Positions 39,347 to 48,868 of a stretch of DNA of 62,468 bases are shown here, one piece after another. The notes under the pieces were generated by a model. It was not told the origin of the DNA, searched no databases, and worked only from the letters and a program-made list of their open reading frames with translations. The position numbers and the translations under genes were made by a program. Location: assembly GCA_022562155.1 (NCBI GenBank), contig JADFPV010000005.1, positions 1 to 62,468 on the forward strand, in the 5' to 3' direction. Positions within the stretch are counted from its first letter, which is position 1. Each line of letters starts with the position of its first letter. This DNA is from Chloroflexota bacterium (GTDB lineage: Bacteria > Chloroflexota > Dehalococcoidia > DSTF01 > RBG-16-68-14).

Positions 39347-41770
39347 CTAGTGGAGTTCGTCGCTCACGCGCTCAAAGAGGCGGGCCACGATCTGTTTGAG
39401 GCCGGCGTGCTCAGGCTTCGAGAGGTCAGGGTCGTCATCGAGGATTGTTGTGGCTTCGGTGCGCGCTAACTCGATGAGCCTGGTGTCGAGCAGGTTGGCG
39501 ACTCGCAGGTCTGGCAACCCTGCCTGCATCGTGCCGAAAAACTCGCCGGGCCCTCGAATCTCAAGGTCGGCCTGAGCAAGGCGAAAGCCGTCGTTCGTTT
39601 CCTCCAGCAGTCGCAGCCGCTCTTGCGCTTCGAGCGATGGACTCTCGGAGAGCAGCAGACAGTAGGATTGGTCGGCGCCACGCCCAACGCGGCCTCGGAA
39701 CTGGTGGAGCTGTGAGAGTCCGAAGCGGTCCGCCCCTTCGATCATCATGACCGTTGCGTTGGGTATGTCGATACCGACCTCGACGACGGACGTCGAGACG
39801 AGGATCTGCGCCTCGCCCGAACGGAAGCGCTGCATGGCCGCGTCTTTGTCGCGCCCGGCCATCCGGCCGTGGATTAGTTCCACCTCCAGGTCAGGGTAGA
39901 TGTCCGACTTGAGACGTTCGTATTCCTGGACTGCCGATTTCGCTTGCAGCGCCTCGGACTCCTCAACGAGTGGACAGATTACAAAGGCCTGCCGGCCCGC
40001 ATCGACTTGGCCACGCAAGAACGCGTATGCGCCATCGCGCTCCTCGGGCGGCCACCAGCGTGTGCTGATCGGCTTGCGTCCCGGCGGAAGCTCATCGATC
40101 ACTGAGACATCGAGGTCGCCGTAGAGCGTCAGGTACAGCGAGCGCGGGATCGGCGTCGCCGTCATCACGAGCATATGCACGGAACGCTCTGATTTGTCAC
40201 GTAGGGCAGCGCGCTGCATGACACCGAAGCGATGCTGCTCATCGACGATGACGAAGCCGAGGTTCGGGAAATCGACGTCCTCTTGAATCAACGCGTGCGT
40301 CCCGATGGCGAGGTCGACGTCGCCTGCGCGGATCGCTTCATGGACGGCCGTCTTCTGTTTGGCGCCCATGCTGCCTTTGAGCAGTCCGATTCGTAGAGGC
40401 CGGTCGAGGTACGGCGGCGTCGCTTCCACGATAGGACCGTCGCTTTCAGCACCGAAGAGACCGCAGATGGTCCGGAAGTGCTGGTCCGCGAGCACCTCAG
40501 TTGGAGCCATCATCACAGCTTGCCGTCCGGACTTTACGGCTGCCAACAGGCCGCAGGCCGCGACAACAGTCTTGCCTGAGCCGACGTCGCCCTGGAGGAG
40601 GCGGCTCATCGGCACGTCGCGCGCTAGGTCCTCAAGCAACTGATCGAGGACCTTCTGCTGGGCAGACGTGAGTTCGAACGGCAGCGTCGCGAGGAAGGAA
40701 GACTTCAGTTCTTCGTCGAGTGCTATCGAGTCAGCCGTACCGGCCTTCTGCCAGAGCTGACGACGCAAGAGGACGGATATCTGTAAGGGAAGCAGTTCGT
40801 CGATAGCGAGGCGCCGGCGTGCCTTCGCCAGTTCGTCAAGGGTGTCCGGGTAGTGGGCCTGCGCGACGGCCTTGCGGATGTCGCCGAGACCCAGGCGCTG
40901 ACGCAGCGCCTCCGGCAGCGGATCAGATAGTTTATCCAGGTAGCCGTCCAGCGCGGCTCTCGCGAAGCGCCGGACATTTCGGCCGGTGAGGCCTGCCGTT
41001 GCGGGATACACCGGCACGAGCCGCCCGGTATGGGTGAGCTCCTCCTGTCCGTCCCAGAGTTCCCATTCCGGATTTTCGAACGACGGCCGGCCCTTGTACA
41101 GTCTGACCCGGCCGGAGAGGACGATCTCCGCGTTCGTGCGAAGCTGGCGCGCGATAAAAGGCATGTTGAACCAGACGACCTTCATCATGCCGGAGTCGTC
41201 GCCGACGGTTGCCTCGGTGCCTTTCCGCGCGCCGAGGCGTTTCTCATCCGCGCTCCAGACCGTTGCACGCACCGTCTCCTCTTCGCCCGGCGTCAGCTCT
41301 CCGACCTGCCGCAGATTCGAGTAGTCGATATGGCGGCGTGGGAAGAGGAACAGCAGGTCGCGCACTGTCTGGACTCCTAGTTTCTCGAACTTGTCCGCCA
41401 GACCAGCCTTGATGCCTTTCAGCACCGTGATCGGCGAATCGATGCCTGGCGACGGTGGCGGTGGAGCGGAGCTGCGTGGTGGGCGCGGCGTCGCCGCGCG
41501 CGAGGGGGCCGGTCGGCCGCCAAGCGCCCGGAGGACGTCCTCCAGCCAGGCGTTGCGTTCGTGTTTGGCCAAGCCACCGTAGCCACTGTTAGGGAGAGCG
41601 CGGATGGCGTCCGCGGCCGGCGAGTGCATCGTGGAGGAGCCGGCAAGGTAGTTGTTGAGGAAGCCGTCCAGGCCACCGGCGACGGCTCCGTTCGAGTAGT
41701 CACGTTGGCGTTCCAGTTCGAGGATCCTACGGAGGCGTTCGTCGGTGATCGTTTGGCTCGTGGACGTCAA
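39347..41770 (-). CDS. recG: ATP-dependent DNA helicase RecG
   Basis: RecG remodels stalled forks and Holliday junctions. The 807-aa protein has an N-terminal extension of about 110 residues with a Pro/Ala-rich linker, the wedge OB domain (residues 160-280) and two helicase lobes. Motifs are Walker A LLQGDVGSGKTVVAAC, DEQHRFGVMQR, VMTATPIPRSL, and QFRGRVGRGADQS in motif VI. The extension makes it longer than the usual 680-700 residues. The start overlaps the DegV gene stop by 4 nt. Confidence 0.95.
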   Translation of the reverse strand: MTSTSQTITDERLRRILELERQRDYSNGAVAGGLDGFLNNYLAGSSTMHSPAADAIRALPNSGYGGLAKHERNAWLEDVLRALGGRPAPSRAATPRPPRSSAPPPPSPGIDSPITVLKGIKAGLADKFEKLGVQTVRDLLFLFPRRHIDYSNLRQVGELTPGEEETVRATVWSADEKRLGARKGTEATVGDDSGMMKVVWFNMPFIARQLRTNAEIVLSGRVRLYKGRPSFENPEWELWDGQEELTHTGRLVPVYPATAGLTGRNVRRFARAALDGYLDKLSDPLPEALRQRLGLGDIRKAVAQAHYPDTLDELAKARRRLAIDELLPLQISVLLRRQLWQKAGTADSIALDEELKSSFLATLPFELTSAQQKVLDQLLEDLARDVPMSRLLQGDVGSGKTVVAACGLLAAVKSGRQAVMMAPTEVLADQHFRTICGLFGAESDGPIVEATPPYLDRPLRIGLLKGSMGAKQKTAVHEAIRAGDVDLAIGTHALIQEDVDFPNLGFVIVDEQHRFGVMQRAALRDKSERSVHMLVMTATPIPRSLYLTLYGDLDVSVIDELPPGRKPISTRWWPPEERDGAYAFLRGQVDAGRQAFVICPLVEESEALQAKSAVQEYERLKSDIYPDLEVELIHGRMAGRDKDAAMQRFRSGEAQILVSTSVVEVGIDIPNATVMMIEGADRFGLSQLHQFRGRVGRGADQSYCLLLSESPSLEAQERLRLLEETNDGFRLAQADLEIRGPGEFFGTMQAGLPDLRVANLLDTRLIELARTEATTILDDDPDLSKPEHAGLKQIVARLFERVSDELH

Positions 41771-42684
41771 GATGACGGCTCGCTTGCAGGTCGCTCGGCC
41801 AGGATGACGGCGAGGCCGATCAGCCCAGGCCCCGCGTGAACGCCGATGACGGGACCGATCCTGCCGGCGTGGATTGGAATGTTGGGGTAGCGTCGTCTAA
41901 TCTCTTCTGTCAGATACACTGCGTCTTCGATGTCGGTCGTATGCATGACGGTCGCTTCTTCTACGTCGCCTGATTCCAGGCAGACGCGTAAGAGCTCGTC
42001 CAGCGCTTTCTTGCGTGTACGGACGCGACTGAGGGGGAAGGCCTCGCCGTCGCGAATCGTCAGGATCGGCTTGAGCCGGAGCAGCCCTCCGATAAACGCC
42101 GTCGCCCTGCCGATGCGGCCACCGCGTCGAAGGTACTCCAGCGTATCAAGTGCAACGGCAAGGCGTTGTCGTCCCAGCACGGAGCGCGCGATCCGCTCGC
42201 AGGTGTCGACGTCGGCGCCGCCCGCGGCGGCACGCGCCGCAGCGATCACGCTAAAGCCCATAGCCATCGAGACCGTGCCGGAGTCGATGACCTCGATCTG
42301 ACACTCTTCCGCAAGCGTCGCGGCGGCCTGTTCGGCCGCGCCGACTGTCCCCGAAAAGCCCGATGAGAGGTGAATCGAGAGTACATGGTCTGTTTCTTCG
42401 GCGAGCCGTTGATAGACCTCCTGGAATTCGCCGATCGAGGGTTGTGATGTGGTCGGTAGCTCCTCGGCCTCCGCGAGCTTTCGGAAGAACTCCTCGCTTG
42501 AAAGGTCTACACCATCACGAAAACTCTCAGAACCGAAGATCACCTGTAGCGGGACGACGGTGATGCCTAGTTCGGCCGCAAGCTCGGCTGGTATATCGGC
42601 CGTGCTGTCGGTGACCAGGCGGACCGGCTTCGGACGTTGTCGTTGGCCGGGAAGAAGGCTCCGAAGGCGCTGAACGATCGTCAT
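41767..42684 (-). CDS. DegV/FakB family fatty-acid-binding protein
   Basis: The 305-aa DegV-fold protein has VRLVTDSTADIPAELAAELG, a TTSQPS motif that contacts the fatty-acid carboxylate and SIHLSSGFSGTV. FakB proteins bind a fatty acid and present it to FakA for phosphorylation. The adjacent FakA-type gene (4-nt overlap) supports this role strongly. recG follows with another 4-nt overlap, an arrangement widespread in Gram-positive bacteria. Confidence 0.88.
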   Translation of the reverse strand: MTIVQRLRSLLPGQRQRPKPVRLVTDSTADIPAELAAELGITVVPLQVIFGSESFRDGVDLSSEEFFRKLAEAEELPTTSQPSIGEFQEVYQRLAEETDHVLSIHLSSGFSGTVGAAEQAAATLAEECQIEVIDSGTVSMAMGFSVIAAARAAAGGADVDTCERIARSVLGRQRLAVALDTLEYLRRGGRIGRATAFIGGLLRLKPILTIRDGEAFPLSRVRTRKKALDELLRVCLESGDVEEATVMHTTDIEDAVYLTEEIRRRYPNIPIHAGRIGPVIGVHAGPGLIGLAVILAERPASEPSS

Positions 42685-44339
42685 TCGAGCGACAGCAGGT
42701 ACGAGTAGTGCCGTTGTCCGCCTGGCACCAGCTCGACTTCGAGATCTGGATTGCGTTCGCGAAGCTCCCGGACGAGCGCTTCGGCCTCGTGCTGGCGCAC
42801 GTCAGCGCCGGAGTAGACCGTGAGCAGGCTCGAACGAGCGGGGTCCATTTCCGTGATTGAGTCGTGGACCGCCTGCTCCAGGTCTGTCGAAACGACAGTG
42901 AGGTCGCCGTCGACGATGCCGATCGCTTGTCCGGCGTGGATCTTGCGGCCATTGATGACCGTCGCCCGGACAGCTCGCGTGACCTCCGCCGAGCGCACCG
43001 CTGCCGCGGCGCGTGCCATTGAGCCGACGTTTTCATCGAATGACTGATCGGGGCTCAAAGCAAGGACGGCGGTAACACCCTGAGGAATGGACTTCGATGG
43101 CACAACAGTGGCCGTCTTTTTGGCTTCCGCGGCGGCCTGCTCGGCGGCGGCGATGACGTTGCCGTTGTTCGGCAGGATGATGACGTGGTCCTGAGGGCAG
43201 GCGTCGATCGCCTCGAGGATTTCGCCGGCGCTAGGGTTCATCGTTTGGCCGCCCTCGATGAGCTGCGTGACCCCGATGCTGCGGAACGCCGCCTCGATTC
43301 CCGGGCCCTCCGCGACGGCCACGATACCGATGTCGGCCAGGGTTGCTGCTTCCTTCGAAGCGAACTCCAGGACCTGCTGCTCCATGTTATCGACCTTGAC
43401 CTGGGAAACGTCTCCCAGTGTGTGTCCATACGCCAGCGCATCGTCAGGCGTAGCCGTGTGGACGTGGACGCGCAGGAGGCTCTCGTCGCCGACAACGAGG
43501 AGGGAGTCGCCGAACTGCTGCAGATGAGACCGGACCTCCCCTGCGTCTGTCGCCGCACCGGCTACGACGAACTCTGTGCAGTAACCCGCCGTCCCGTGCC
43601 GTGCGTCGTGGAGGGAGGCAGCCTGGCTTTGCCAACCCGCGATGTCCGGAATCTCCGGCGTCAGATCGACGTCCAGCGTCTTACCGTGAAACGACCGCGA
43701 TAGTCCTTCAAGCAGGATCGCAAGGCCGAGGCCTCCAGCGTCGACGACTCCGGCCTCCTTGAGCACCGGCAACAGCTCAGGCGTCTGTTCCACTGCTGCA
43801 TGGGCTGCGGCCGCGGCGTTTGCCAGCACTTGGCCGGCGTTCAGGTGATCGGCGCTGGCAGCATCAGCCGCGGCACGAATGACGGTGAGGATCGTACCCT
43901 CCCTCGGCTCCGCGAGCGCCGCGTAGGCGTCGTCGGCTGCGCTGGCCAGTGCGCCGGCTAGCGTTGCTCCGCCGACGTTGGTCTCGCCGTCCAGGCTGCG
44001 AGCGAAGCCCCTGAGGATCTGCGACAGGATCACGCCGGAGTTGCCCCTAGCGCCCATGAGCGCGCCATGGGCGAGCGCTTCCGCGACGTCCGGTGCGTCG
44101 GTAACCTCCAGGGCATTCATCGCCTCGATAGCGGCCTTCATCGTCAGGTGCATGTTGGTGCCGGTGTCGCCGTCGGGCACGGGGAAGACGTTGATCGCGT
44201 TCAGGGCGGCGACGTGTCGTTCGAGGAGGGCCCGAGCATCGATGAACATGGTTCGCAGACGCGACCCTGTCAGCGTTTGGACGTTGGGTTGGTTGGTGTT
44301 CCGGCTCAGATTGGCGGGCTCGTCAGTTGAATCGACCAT
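42681..44339 (-). CDS. fakA: FakA-type fatty acid kinase (DAK2 domain, YloV family)
   Basis: The 552-aa protein has the Dak2 nucleotide-binding domain at the N-terminus: NVFPVPDGDTGTNMHLTM, GARGNSGVILSQILRG and a central FakB-interaction part. The C-terminal YloV domain shows YCTEFVVAG and HVHTATPDDAL. FakA phosphorylates fatty acids held by FakB. The gene starts divergently from rpmB. The kinase-binding-protein-recG order is the classic one. Confidence 0.88.
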   Translation of the reverse strand: MVDSTDEPANLSRNTNQPNVQTLTGSRLRTMFIDARALLERHVAALNAINVFPVPDGDTGTNMHLTMKAAIEAMNALEVTDAPDVAEALAHGALMGARGNSGVILSQILRGFARSLDGETNVGGATLAGALASAADDAYAALAEPREGTILTVIRAAADAASADHLNAGQVLANAAAAAHAAVEQTPELLPVLKEAGVVDAGGLGLAILLEGLSRSFHGKTLDVDLTPEIPDIAGWQSQAASLHDARHGTAGYCTEFVVAGAATDAGEVRSHLQQFGDSLLVVGDESLLRVHVHTATPDDALAYGHTLGDVSQVKVDNMEQQVLEFASKEAATLADIGIVAVAEGPGIEAAFRSIGVTQLIEGGQTMNPSAGEILEAIDACPQDHVIILPNNGNVIAAAEQAAAEAKKTATVVPSKSIPQGVTAVLALSPDQSFDENVGSMARAAAAVRSAEVTRAVRATVINGRKIHAGQAIGIVDGDLTVVSTDLEQAVHDSITEMDPARSSLLTVYSGADVRQHEAEALVRELRERNPDLEVELVPGGQRHYSYLLSLE

Positions 44340-44347
44340 GGTGTCGG

Positions 44348-44376
44348 TTGTCCGCTACCGGTGGCCTTGGTATCAT
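44348..44376 (+). promoter_or_regulatory. Candidate promoter of rpmB
   Basis: TTGTCC (44348-44353), a 17-bp spacer and TATCAT (44371-44376) point toward rpmB. The leader of about 50 nt contains a small hairpin (CTTGCC at 44394-44399 with GGCAAG at 44407-44412) just before the AAGGAG ribosome-binding site at 44415. Confidence 0.45.
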
Positions 44377-44433
44377 ACGGCATCGTATTCCAGCTTGCCC
44401 GATCGAGGCAAGATAAGGAGTAAATAAGCTCAA

Positions 44434-44646
44434 ATGGCAGCAAGATGTGGCCTGTGCGGCAAAGGCACCGCATTCGGTCAGAACATTCGGCACAAGAGCA
44501 CGGGCCGCTGGGAGCGGAAGGCTTCCCGCACGAAGCGGAAGTTCAGGCCGAACCTGCAGCACCACTTTGTCTTTAGAGAGGGACGCAAGGTGCGCATGCG
44601 ACTCTGCACTCGGTGCCTCCGCACCGAGCTGCGGGCGGCGGTCTAA
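44434..44646 (+). CDS. rpmB: 50S ribosomal protein L28
   Basis: The 70-aa L28 begins MAARCGLCGKGTAFGQNIRH and has KRKFRPNLQHHFV and RLCTRCLRTELR. Two CxxC pairs (CGLC, CTRC) identify the zinc-binding form. An AAGGAG lies 13 nt upstream of the ATG. It is a single-gene unit, divergent from the FakA gene and convergent with rpe. Confidence 0.95.
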   Translation: MAARCGLCGKGTAFGQNIRHKSTGRWERKASRTKRKFRPNLQHHFVFREGRKVRMRLCTRCLRTELRAAV

Positions 44647-44663
44647 CCTCAGTCCCCGCTTCC

Positions 44664-45344
44664 TCAAGCACTAGGTTCGTTCGAAGCGAGAGCTTCTCGT
44701 AGTTCGCGCATGTTGTCGGCTACAGACGCCTTGTCGTTGAAGACGACCGACCCCGCGACGAGCACGTTCGCGCCCGCCGCCGCGCACTCGGCGGCGTTGT
44801 GCACTTTCACCCCGCCGTCGATCTCGATGTCTGGATTCAGCCCTCGTTCGTCGAGCAGTTCGCGTAGCTCTCGGAGCTTCGGAAGCGTCTCGGGAATGAG
44901 CGACTGGCCTCCCCAGCCTGGGTTGACGCCCATGACGAGCACCTGGTCGATCTCCTCAAGGACGCCTTCGATTGCGGAGATTGCTGTCTCCGGGTTGAGC
45001 CCCACGCCCGCGCGACAGCCGAGCGCCTTGATCCGCGCCAGAATGCCTGGCAGGTCATCGCAGGCCTCGACGTGCACGTCGAGGGTGTCGCCGCCGGCCT
45101 TCGCGAACGCCTCGATCTGCCGTTCCGGATGTTCGATCATCAGGTGAACGTCGAGCGGTAGGTCCGTGATCTTGTCGATCGCCTTGACGACGATCGCGCC
45201 AAACGAGATCGGCGGGACGAAGTGGCCGTCCATCACGTCCAGGTGCAGGACATCGGCGCCTGCCGCCTCAACGGCGCGCACTTCCTCGGCCAGCCGCCCG
45301 AGGTCGGCGGTGAGAAATGACGGCGCGATCTTGATGGCGGGCAT
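44664..45344 (-). CDS. rpe: Ribulose-phosphate 3-epimerase
   Basis: TIM-barrel enzyme of the pentose phosphate and Calvin pathways. The 226-aa protein has IAPSFLTADLGRLAEEV, LHLDVMDGHFVPPISFG, DVHLMIEHPE, VMGVNPGWGGQSLIPETL and IEIDGGVKVHNAAECAAAGA, all in order, including the metal ligands His/Asp. It is the last gene of a long overlapping operon. Confidence 0.95.
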   Translation of the reverse strand: MPAIKIAPSFLTADLGRLAEEVRAVEAAGADVLHLDVMDGHFVPPISFGAIVVKAIDKITDLPLDVHLMIEHPERQIEAFAKAGGDTLDVHVEACDDLPGILARIKALGCRAGVGLNPETAISAIEGVLEEIDQVLVMGVNPGWGGQSLIPETLPKLRELRELLDERGLNPDIEIDGGVKVHNAAECAAAGANVLVAGSVVFNDKASVADNMRELREALASNEPSA

Positions 45345-45346
45345 AG

Positions 45347-45844
45347 TCAGACGACCTGCTCAAGGGGCTCAAAGCCCATCCTTTGATAGAGGTGCTCCGC
45401 TGGTTCATTGCCGGCGGTGACGACGAGGTTGAGGACAGTCTCACTCTTCGCTTCTAGCGCGTTCATGCTCAGCTGGATCAGAGTCCGCGCAAGCCCACGG
45501 TTCTGGTGCGAGGGCGTCGTGAACACCTGCGGCAGCAGAGGGTCGCCTTGGTCAAGCGAAGCGAGCACGGCACTGATCGCACGACCGGTCTCGAATGCGA
45601 CGTAGCTACAATCGAGCAATGGAGCGCCGAAGTCGCCCGCGAAGTATCTCTCGATGTGAACGATTGCTTCTGCTGCGCTCTTGTGCCTCTCGTCGATCGT
45701 GCCGCGGTAAGCGTCGAACATGAGCGAACCGAGAGCTTGGCAGTCGTCTGCCGTGGGATGGCGATGGTCACGTCGAAGTTCGACCGGTCGGGAGATGACG
45801 CTTGCACGCCAGATCTGACGAGGGTGCGTCTTGATCTGCGGCAT
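45347..45844 (-). CDS. GNAT family N-acetyltransferase
   Basis: Starting at the ATG at 45844, which overlaps the stop of the preceding gene (TGATG), the protein has 165 aa. The acetyl-CoA site reads QVFTTPSHQNRGLARTLIQ, and the C-terminus AGNEPAEHLYQRMGFEPL is the usual GNAT end. A longer frame opens at 45898 within the upstream gene. The substrate is unknown. It lies 2 nt before rpe. Confidence 0.8.
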   Translation of the reverse strand: MPQIKTHPRQIWRASVISRPVELRRDHRHPTADDCQALGSLMFDAYRGTIDERHKSAAEAIVHIERYFAGDFGAPLLDCSYVAFETGRAISAVLASLDQGDPLLPQVFTTPSHQNRGLARTLIQLSMNALEAKSETVLNLVVTAGNEPAEHLYQRMGFEPLEQVV

Positions 45845-46743
45845 CAGTCCAGCCTTTTGGTGTAGTTCCAGTTGTGGCCGGCGACGCGAAAGCCGCACGA
45901 CTCATAGAGCATCTGTGCGCCCGGATTGTCGGTCGAAGTGTAGACGATGGCGCGTTCCGCCCCGAGCGCCTTAAGCCGGTGCAGCCCCTCCAAGATCAGG
46001 GCACGCGTGACGCCTTTGCGCCGATGGTTTGGATGGCAGCCGACCGGCTGGAACTCGCCAACCTTGATAGCATCGTCGTACCAGGCGTTCGTGCACGAGA
46101 CGAAAGCGCCTTCGGGGCCGACTGCGACCAGGTCCAACTCCTGCCGGTAGCCCGGCATCTTGACTAGCTCCTGGTAGACATCGGTGGATAACGCAGATGG
46201 CTTCTCGTCCGACCAGGCCGCGCGATGTGCTTCAGCACGACGTTCGATCCCGTCAGTGCCTGTGATGCCGCGGACGCTGTAGCCTTCCGGAGGGTCGGGC
46301 GAGTTGAAACCGGTCGTCAGATCGATTAGGAGGTGCTGATCGCCGTAGCCGGCTCTAGCGTACCCGCGATCAGCTAAGAACGCGCTGCGGCGGTCGTCAC
46401 CGAGGAAGCAGTCTGTGCTGAAGTCTTTGGAACCGCGACGGCGGGCCTCGTCCTCGAATCGGGCGAATATGATTGTCTCGGTCTGCTCATCGGCGTCCGG
46501 ATGTCGCATGGCGTTGCCGCCCACGGCGTGATCCAGCCAAAACAGGCCAGTAAGGTGACCCGATGAGTCGTGCCATACGTGGATGTCCTCTTCCGGATCA
46601 CGCCCAGGCCATGGAAGCAGCCCCCAGTACAGGTCGCCGACGTGGAGCGTGACGCGCGGCCCATCGCGGCGCCACTTCTCCGAGATGAGGGTGTGTAGCG
46701 CGGGGATGTCCTCCCAGCGGAAGAATCGCGATGTAAGCTCCAT
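45844..46743 (-). CDS. Tandem GNAT-domain acetyltransferase
   Basis: The start at 46743 overlaps the argH stop (TGATG) and gives 299 aa. Two GNAT-like halves are visible. The first (residues 1-140) is degenerate, without a clear acetyl-CoA loop. The second has the loop VGCHPNHRRKGVTRALILEG and NPGAQMLYESCGFR. This two-domain form resembles mycothiol-synthase-like acetyltransferases, but no specific role can be assigned. Confidence 0.75.
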   Translation of the reverse strand: MELTSRFFRWEDIPALHTLISEKWRRDGPRVTLHVGDLYWGLLPWPGRDPEEDIHVWHDSSGHLTGLFWLDHAVGGNAMRHPDADEQTETIIFARFEDEARRRGSKDFSTDCFLGDDRRSAFLADRGYARAGYGDQHLLIDLTTGFNSPDPPEGYSVRGITGTDGIERRAEAHRAAWSDEKPSALSTDVYQELVKMPGYRQELDLVAVGPEGAFVSCTNAWYDDAIKVGEFQPVGCHPNHRRKGVTRALILEGLHRLKALGAERAIVYTSTDNPGAQMLYESCGFRVAGHNWNYTKRLD

Positions 46744-48137
46744 CAGTCCTGGAGTTGGCGTCGCCACTTGCGGAGCTGCGCGCCGACTTGCCGGGGCGCG
46801 GTGCCCCCGCGTGCCGAACGCGCCCGCAGTGCGTCATCGACGGTGAGCTTGGGGGCGTCTTCCGGGAACAGCTTAGAGAAGCGCTGGAACTCTTGCGATG
46901 TGAGGTCGGAAAACTCCTTACCTTGCCCCTCCGCGTAACGGACGAGCTTGCCGACGACTTCGTGTGCCTGGCGGAACGGTAACCCATTGCGGACCAGCAG
47001 ATCGGCGTAGTCCGTCGCAAGTGCATAGTTCGCGCTGCTGGCTGCGCGGCCACGCGCCTCGTCGAAGGTGAACTCCGGTATCATCGCCGCGAACACCGTG
47101 AGCGTCTCTAGCAGCGTGTCCTCAGCCTCGAAGAACGCGCGTTTGTCCTCCTGCAGGTCGCGGTTGTACGCGAGGGGGAGTCCCTTCAGGGTGGCCAGCA
47201 ATGACTGAAGCAGGCCCTGCACGTGTCCGGTGCGGCCACGCGCCAGCTCGGCGACGTCCGGGTTGCGCTTCTGCGGCATGATGCTCGAGCCGGTCGAGAA
47301 CGCGTCCGGCAGCTTAAGGAAGCCGAACTCGGCGGTCGACCAGAGGACGATCTCCTCCGCGAGCCGAGAGATGTGGGTCATGCAGAGCGCGGCGGCCGCC
47401 ACGAAATCAACAGCGAAATCGCGGTCGGAGACGGCGTCCAGGCTGTTTTCGCAGAGCCTGCTGAAGCCCAACTCCTTCGCCACGCCGTCGCGGTCGATAG
47501 GGTAGGGCACCCCAGCGAGCGCGCCGCTGCCTAGAGGCAGCGCATCGGCTTCGTCGCTCGCGCTCGCGAAACGCTGGATATCGCGTTCGATCATCTCGAC
47601 GTAGGCCAGCAGGTGATGCGCGAGCAGCACCGGCTGCGCACGCTGCAGGTGCGTGTAGCCGGGCATAACGACGCGGCGGTTCGCGTCGGCGAGGTCGAGC
47701 AGCGCGACCTGGAGCCGCTTAGCTGCTTCCATTATGCGGTCGCACGCGGCCATCGCGTAGAGACGCAGGTCCGTGGCCACCTGGTCGTTGCGCGAGCGGG
47801 CCGTATGCAACTTGCCTCCGGTCGCGCCGATCTTCTGAACCAACCGAGCTTCTATGTTCGTGTGGATGTCTTCGAGATCATCGCGCCAGCGAAACTTGCC
47901 GTTCGCGATGTCGCGTCCGATCTCGCGCAATCCGCTGATGATGGCACTGGCCTCCGCTCGCTTGATGATGCGCTGGCGGCCGAGCATGCGGGCGTGCGCG
48001 ATCGAGGCCGCGATCTCCTCGCGCCACATGCGGCGGTCGACGGGCAGCGAGAGCGTGTAGGCGTCGACGAGCGGATGCGTTTTGCCCTGGAAGCGCCCGC
48101 CCCAGGTCTTGCCACTACGCCTCTGTGCTTTCGCCAT
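46743..48137 (-). CDS. argH: Argininosuccinate lyase
   Basis: It catalyses the last step of arginine synthesis. The 464-aa fumarase-superfamily protein has GKTWGGRFQGKTHPLVDA at the start, HTARSRNDQVATDLRLY, PGYTHLQRAQPVLLAHHLLA and the signature GSSIMPQKRNPDVAEL with the flexible catalytic loop. No other arg biosynthesis gene is adjacent. It is co-transcribed with a methyltransferase upstream (2-nt gap) and acetyltransferases downstream. Confidence 0.95.
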   Translation of the reverse strand: MAKAQRRSGKTWGGRFQGKTHPLVDAYTLSLPVDRRMWREEIAASIAHARMLGRQRIIKRAEASAIISGLREIGRDIANGKFRWRDDLEDIHTNIEARLVQKIGATGGKLHTARSRNDQVATDLRLYAMAACDRIMEAAKRLQVALLDLADANRRVVMPGYTHLQRAQPVLLAHHLLAYVEMIERDIQRFASASDEADALPLGSGALAGVPYPIDRDGVAKELGFSRLCENSLDAVSDRDFAVDFVAAAALCMTHISRLAEEIVLWSTAEFGFLKLPDAFSTGSSIMPQKRNPDVAELARGRTGHVQGLLQSLLATLKGLPLAYNRDLQEDKRAFFEAEDTLLETLTVFAAMIPEFTFDEARGRAASSANYALATDYADLLVRNGLPFRQAHEVVGKLVRYAEGQGKEFSDLTSQEFQRFSKLFPEDAPKLTVDDALRARSARGGTAPRQVGAQLRKWRRQLQD

Positions 48138-48139
48138 GG

Positions 48140-48865
48140 TTAGGCCGCCTTCTCGGCGTAGCCGACGTACGACATGCCGGTGTCATCCCCGATAACGAAG
48201 CCGCCGAGCTTCCTGGTACGGGCGAACGAGATGCCGGCTGCGATCGGGTTCTGCTTGAGCGCGAGGCCGCGTGTCTCGCAGTTCCGCAGGCCGTGTCGCG
48301 CCATGATCTCCTCAAGCTCCGCTGGCTTGATGAAGCGCGCGTACTCGTGCGTGTCCGGCGGCGCGATGTGAAAGACGTTCTGCGGCAACCACACCAGCAG
48401 CAAGCGCGACTTCCAGGTGCGATTCACCGTGTCGTAGACGAAGCGACCGCCCGGACGCAGCACGCGAGCGGACTCGCGCACTACCTGTTCAACGTCGTCG
48501 ACGTGCTCCAGCGTATCCGCGGACACGACGGCCTCGAAGCTCTCGTCAGAGAACGGGAAGTGTTCCCCGACAGCGGGTGCGTAGTCGATGCTCAGGCCGG
48601 AATCTCTGGCATGTCTGGTTGCGGCCGCTATCGAGGCCGCGGAGCGGTCGATCGCCGTGACGGACGCGCCGCGGCGGGCATACTCCTCAGCCATGAGCCC
48701 GCCGCCGCAGCCAAGCTCCAGCAAGCGCATTCCGTGCAGGTCGCCAAGGACGCCGCAGAAGTACTCTACGCGTACGGGGTTGATCTCATGCAGCGGCCCG
48801 ACAACGCCATCTGGGTCCCACCAGGCGTCTCCTAGGTCGTGGTACCACTCATTGTCGACCGGCAT
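48140..48865 (-). CDS. UbiG-like SAM-dependent methyltransferase
   Basis: The 241-aa class I methyltransferase has WWDPDGVVGPLHEINPVRV at the N-terminus, motif I LLELGCGGGLMAEEYA, HVDDVEQVV and LRPGGRFVYDTVNRT. This resembles UbiG (ubiquinone 3-O-methyltransferase), including the W-D-x-G-x-x-x-x-LH-x-IN-P-x-R pattern. Ubiquinone would be unexpected in Chloroflexota, so a different phenolic or lipid acceptor is likely. It sits between a HAD hydrolase and argH with 2-3 nt gaps. Confidence 0.7.
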   Translation of the reverse strand: MPVDNEWYHDLGDAWWDPDGVVGPLHEINPVRVEYFCGVLGDLHGMRLLELGCGGGLMAEEYARRGASVTAIDRSAASIAAATRHARDSGLSIDYAPAVGEHFPFSDESFEAVVSADTLEHVDDVEQVVRESARVLRPGGRFVYDTVNRTWKSRLLLVWLPQNVFHIAPPDTHEYARFIKPAELEEIMARHGLRNCETRGLALKQNPIAAGISFARTRKLGGFVIGDDTGMSYVGYAEKAA

Positions 48866-48868
48866 TGC

